This document shows positions 61,160 through 64,000 of a stretch of 64,000 bases of DNA, piece by piece. Numbering within the stretch: the stretch's first letter is position 1; each line of letters starts with the position of its first letter. A program made the translations under genes and the position numbers. This DNA comes from Streptomyces lavendofoliae (GTDB taxonomy: Bacteria > Actinomycetota > Actinomycetes > Streptomycetales > Streptomycetaceae): contig NZ_BMTP01000010.1 in NCBI RefSeq assembly GCF_014649735.1, forward strand, positions 186,001 through 250,000, in the 5' to 3' direction. The notes below the pieces were generated by a model. It did not search any database, was not told where the DNA came from, and saw only the letters and a list, made by a program, of their open reading frames with translations.

Positions 61160-62665
61160 ATGTCCACCCTGCTGAAGAATCCCACCGTGCTGCGCCGAGA
61201 CATATTGGCGTCGCTCGTCGTCTTCCTCGTCGCCCTGCCGCTGTGCGTCGGTGTGGCCGTCGCGTCCGGCGTACCCGCCGAACTCGGCCTGGTCACCGGC
61301 ATCGTCGGCGGCCTGCTCGTGGGAGCCCTGCCCGGAAGTTCCCTTCAGGTCAGCGGCCCCGCCGCGGGCCTGACCGTGCTCGTCTACGAAGCGGTCCAGG
61401 AATTCGGCCTGGGCGCGCTCGGGGTCATCGTCCTCATATCCGGACTCCTCCAACTGGTGCTCGGCGCCCTGAAGTTCGGCCGCTACTTCCGGGCCATCTC
61501 CGTCGCCGTGGTCCAGGGCATGCTCGCGGGCATCGGCCTGGTCCTCGTGCTCGGCCAGGTCTACGCGATGGCCGACACCGCGCAGCCGTCCGGCGGCCTC
61601 GGCAAACTCGCCGGCCTGCCCGGGCTGGCCGGCTCCGTCCTCTCCGGCGGCACGGCGCTCACCGCGTTCCTGGTGGGCGCCGGAACCGTGGCGGTCCTCG
61701 TCCTGTGGCCGCGGCTGCCGGCCCGCGCCCGTGTGGTCCCCGGCCCGCTGGTCGCGGTCGCCCTGGCCACCGCGGTGACCGTCGCGTTCGACCTCCCCGT
61801 CGCCAAGGTCGAGGTCCAGGGCCTCCTGGAGGCCGTGCGGCCCCCCGGGCTCGGCGACTTCGGGGACGTCGCCACGGTCGCGGCGGTCGGCACCGTCCTC
61901 GCCTTCACTCTGATCGCCTCGGCCGAGAGCCTGTTCAGCGCGGCGGCGGTGGACCGGATGCACGACGGGCCGCGCACCGACTACGACAAGGAGCTGATGG
62001 CCCAGGGCATAGGCAACACCGTCTGCGGTGCGCTCGGCGCGCTGCCCATGACGGCCGTCATCGTCCGCAGCGCCGCCAACGTCCAGGCGGGGGCCCGCAC
62101 TTCCCTCTCGCGGATACTCCACGGGCTGTGGCTGCTGCTGTTCGCGGCCCTGCTGCCCGCCGCCATCGGCGTCATCCCGCTCGCCGCGCTCGCCGGCGTC
62201 CTGGTGCACGCCGGGTGCAAGCTCGCCCCGGTCAAGGAGCTCGCCCCGCTGTGGCGCGAGCACCGGGGAGAGGCGGTGATCCTCGTCGTCACCGCCGTGG
62301 CCATCCTGGTCACCAACCTCTTCGAGGGTGTGGTGCTGGGCCTGTTGCTCGCGGTGTGCAAGTCCGCCTGGGAGACCTCCCACCTCCACGTCGAGGTACG
62401 GGAACTCACCGGTGGGCGCATGGTCGCGGCCATCACCGGCAACGCGACGTTCCTCCGGCTGCCCCGGATCCTCGAGGAGTTGGAGGGCCTTCCCAGCGAC
62501 CGGCCCATCGAGCTGGACCTCTCCGGCCTGCGCCATCTCGACCACGCGTGCCGGATTGCCCTGGAGAACTGGGCGCTGCGCCACAACGACGCGGGTACGG
62601 AACCGGTGCGGATGCTGCCGCCCGAGGGGATTCCCGCTCAGCTCTCGTCGGCGTCCAGCACGTAG
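61160..62665 (+). CDS. SulP-family anion transporter with STAS domain
   Basis: The 501-residue protein has about ten to twelve spans, beginning with LASLVVFLVALPLCVGVAVA. Family motifs: GSSLQVSGPAAGLTVLVYEA, QGMLAGIGLVLVLG, NTVCGALGALPMTAVIVRSA and AALAGVLVHAGCKL. A C-terminal STAS domain follows (residues 400-495: GGRMVAAITGNATFLRLPRI, PIELDLSGLRHLDHACRIAL). Adjacency to carbonic anhydrase suggests that it carries bicarbonate, as in the BicA type. The substrate is inferred from context only. Confidence 0.92.
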   Translation: MSTLLKNPTVLRRDILASLVVFLVALPLCVGVAVASGVPAELGLVTGIVGGLLVGALPGSSLQVSGPAAGLTVLVYEAVQEFGLGALGVIVLISGLLQLVLGALKFGRYFRAISVAVVQGMLAGIGLVLVLGQVYAMADTAQPSGGLGKLAGLPGLAGSVLSGGTALTAFLVGAGTVAVLVLWPRLPARARVVPGPLVAVALATAVTVAFDLPVAKVEVQGLLEAVRPPGLGDFGDVATVAAVGTVLAFTLIASAESLFSAAAVDRMHDGPRTDYDKELMAQGIGNTVCGALGALPMTAVIVRSAANVQAGARTSLSRILHGLWLLLFAALLPAAIGVIPLAALAGVLVHAGCKLAPVKELAPLWREHRGEAVILVVTAVAILVTNLFEGVVLGLLLAVCKSAWETSHLHVEVRELTGGRMVAAITGNATFLRLPRILEELEGLPSDRPIELDLSGLRHLDHACRIALENWALRHNDAGTEPVRMLPPEGIPAQLSSASST

Positions 62666-62847
62666 TCGATGACGGAGGAGGGTGTCAGCCGGTCCTTCTT
62701 GACGATGGCGACGCCGTCGCTCCCGGTGCGGGTGGCGGTACCTGGAGCGGCGTCGTGTCCGGCGGCCCGGGCCGTCGCGGCCCCCGCGGCTCCTGCGGTC
62801 AGCAGGACGCCGGTGGCCGCGGCCACGGCGGTGGCTCGGATGTTCAT
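62638..62847 (-). CDS. Small secreted protein, convergent with SulP
   Basis: ATG at 62847 after GAGAGGG gives 69 residues. A signal peptide (about 1-30, TAVAAATGVLLTAGAAGAAT) precedes a charged mature part (DGVAIVKKDRLTPSSVIDYV, LDADES). Its last 28 bases overlap the 3' end of the SulP gene in antisense. The family is unknown. Confidence 0.6.
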   Translation of the reverse strand: MNIRATAVAAATGVLLTAGAAGAATARAAGHDAAPGTATRTGSDGVAIVKKDRLTPSSVIDYVLDADES

Positions 62848-63043
62848 GCGCGCACCCTCTCGGTCGGTGGTTCGTCGTTCGGTGAGCCCTGCCGTTGACC
62901 AACGACACCCCACGGGAGAAGTGGCGGGCGGGGCTCCGGTGGGTGGCGCGAGCCCGGACATGCTGTTGTTGACCGAAAGGGGTGAAAGTAGTTCTATGGG
63001 AGATAAAGGGCAGATAAGTCTTCCACAGGAGGCGGGCCCCGCG

Positions 63044-63508
63044 ATGACCACCCACCCGAGCATCGAACAACACCCCGACCTGGCCGAGATGCGTTCTCGG
63101 TTCGAACGGGCGACCAGCACCCCCCGTGGCCAGGCGATCGAGACCCTGGGCCTTCTCACGGGTCTCTACTTGGCGGCGTCGCCGTGGATCGCCGGTTTCA
63201 GCGGCCTCACGACACTCGCCGTCTGCAACCTGATCACCGGTGTCGCCTATGCCTTGTGCATGGGCGGGTTCGGCTCGGCGTACGAGCGGACCCACTCCAT
63301 GGCCTGGGCCGCGTGCGCCATCGGCGCGTGGACGATCGTCTCGCCCTGGGTCGTGGCCGGCAACGTCGACACGACCCGCAGCGTGGTCAACAACATCATC
63401 GTCGGCGCCGTGGCCCTGCTGCTCGGCCTGGCGATGGCCGCGTCGGCCATGGCGGACCGGCGGGCCGGCCGCTCCCGCTCCCGCGGCCGCGGCGGCGCCG
63501 GCATGTGA
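63044..63508 (+). CDS. SPW-repeat membrane protein
   Basis: This 154-residue protein has two SPW repeats, LYLAASPWIAGF and WTIVSPWVVAGN, in four membrane spans (YLAASPWIAGFSGLT, VCNLITGVAYALCM, WAACAIGAWTIVSP, VVNNIIVGAVALLLGLAMAA). The first 40 residues are soluble. A Gly/Arg-rich tail ends it. AGGAGG lies about 11 bases before the ATG. A less GC-rich segment (62970-63030) precedes it and may hold a promoter. Confidence 0.85.
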   Translation: MTTHPSIEQHPDLAEMRSRFERATSTPRGQAIETLGLLTGLYLAASPWIAGFSGLTTLAVCNLITGVAYALCMGGFGSAYERTHSMAWAACAIGAWTIVSPWVVAGNVDTTRSVVNNIIVGAVALLLGLAMAASAMADRRAGRSRSRGRGGAGM

Positions 63509-63536
63509 AAGACCGGGACCGGCACGCTCGGCCCAC

Positions 63537-63567
63537 AAGGCTCCGGCGCCCCTCGCGCCGGGGCCTT
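63537..63567 (+). terminator. Terminator of the SPW gene
   Basis: AAGGCTCCGGCGC and GCGCCGGGGCCTT pair across a five-base loop with one G-T pair. It starts 29 bases after the stop codon. Confidence 0.75.
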
Positions 63568-63719
63568 GCCGCATGCGCGGACCGCGCCGACAACGCGCCT
63601 CGGTACGCGAAACGGGTCCGGGGCCCGTACGCGGGCGGGGCCCGGCGTCCCGTACGCGCGGAGGGTCCGGCGTTCGTACGCGCGGAGGGTCCGGCCGTCG
63701 TCCGGGGCGGGACCGTCGG

Positions 63720-64000
63720 CTATGGGGCGGCAGGTCGCGCGATGTCCTGCTCGGCCCAGACGACCTTGCCGGTGGGCGTCCGGCACGAACCCCAGCGGCG
63801 GCACAGCATGTTGATCAGTTGCAGGCCGCGACCGCCCTCCGCGCTGAGCGGGGCGTGCTGGATCTGCGGCAGGTCGGGACCGGTGTCCGACACCTCCACG
63901 GACAACCGCTCGTGGCGCACCAGCCGGAGCTGCTTCGGGCCGCCGCCGTACCGGAGCGCGTTGCCGACCAGCTCGCTCACCACCAGCTCCGTGACGTCCA
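63720..64000 (-). CDS. HATPase_c-type anti-sigma/ATP-binding protein, partial
   Basis: Only the C-terminal 93 residues lie in the window; the 5' end is beyond the right edge. The N box TELVVSELVGNALRYGGG, then VSDTGPDLPQI and EGGRGLQLINMLCRRWG mark the GHKL fold used by RsbW-like anti-sigma kinases and small ATP-binding regulators of Streptomyces. The stop is followed, on the plus strand, by the SPW terminator region. Confidence 0.85.
   Translation of the reverse strand, partial: DVTELVVSELVGNALRYGGGPKQLRLVRHERLSVEVSDTGPDLPQIQHAPLSAEGGRGLQLINMLCRRWGSCRTPTGKVVWAEQDIARPAAP

Noticed and set aside
61064..63574. 836-codon open frame on the minus strand
   Set aside because: Antisense to carbonic anhydrase, SulP and SPW genes; composition is dominated by Gly, Arg, Asp and His repeats.

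Overview
The window reads as chromosomal DNA of a Streptomyces or a very close relative. GC is very high, third codon positions are almost all G or C, GTG starts are common, and the gene families are typical of the genus: a conservon (roadblock, DUF742 and GTPase genes), an AfsR-like SARP regulator, an SSI-type protease inhibitor, an LAxTG cell-wall protein, Ser/Thr kinase, ECF sigma factors and SPW, MHYT and DUF2382 proteins. I found no rRNA, tRNA or CRISPR. The only mobile DNA is decayed transposase debris around 14.8-16.1 kb.

Region 0-15 kb is rich in envelope functions. It holds two secreted serine hydrolases, a secreted alpha/beta hydrolase, a small SH3-type secreted protein, a large AfsR-like regulator and a D-Ala-D-Ala dipeptidase-like (VanX/M15D) gene divergent from it. 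An ECF sigma gene is then followed by three exported wall enzymes (NlpC/P60, M23, penicillin-binding type serine hydrolase) that all end in the same roughly 80-residue C-terminal module. I regard this as the most coherent candidate system in the window. From 14.7 to 16.6 kb there are IS remnants, a RidA-like gene and a STAS gene whose reading frame runs into the debris.

Region 16.8-32.3 kb holds a Ser/Thr kinase and a three-gene operon (LAxTG surface protein, ECF sigma, predicted membrane anti-sigma). Next come a ricin-lectin secreted protein, a TetR and membrane protein pair, a GAF regulator with an aldehyde dehydrogenase, and a SNF2 helicase coupled to a SWIM zinc-finger protein.

Region 32.4-45.1 kb holds a fatty acid desaturase, a MOSC protein, a methyltransferase, an MHYT membrane sensor and a conservon. 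The conservon is split: cvnA-cvnB-cvnC, then an alpha/beta hydrolase on the opposite strand, then cvnD and a second roadblock gene. A dyad whose loop contains a perfect DnaA-box sequence follows the conservon.

Region 45.1-64 kb holds a secreted PLC-like protein, an ATP-dependent DNA ligase, a HAD hydrolase, and an isochorismatase plus F420-type oxidoreductase pair. That pair diverges from a polysaccharide deacetylase lipoprotein across a double palindromic operator. After it come a TenA-like, SRPBCC and CrtI-like oxidoreductase group, a DUF2382 stress protein, an SSI-family inhibitor, a beta-carbonic anhydrase with a SulP anion transporter, an SPW membrane protein and a truncated histidine-kinase-like ATPase at the right edge. 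All functional assignments come from motifs read by eye; no database search was run.
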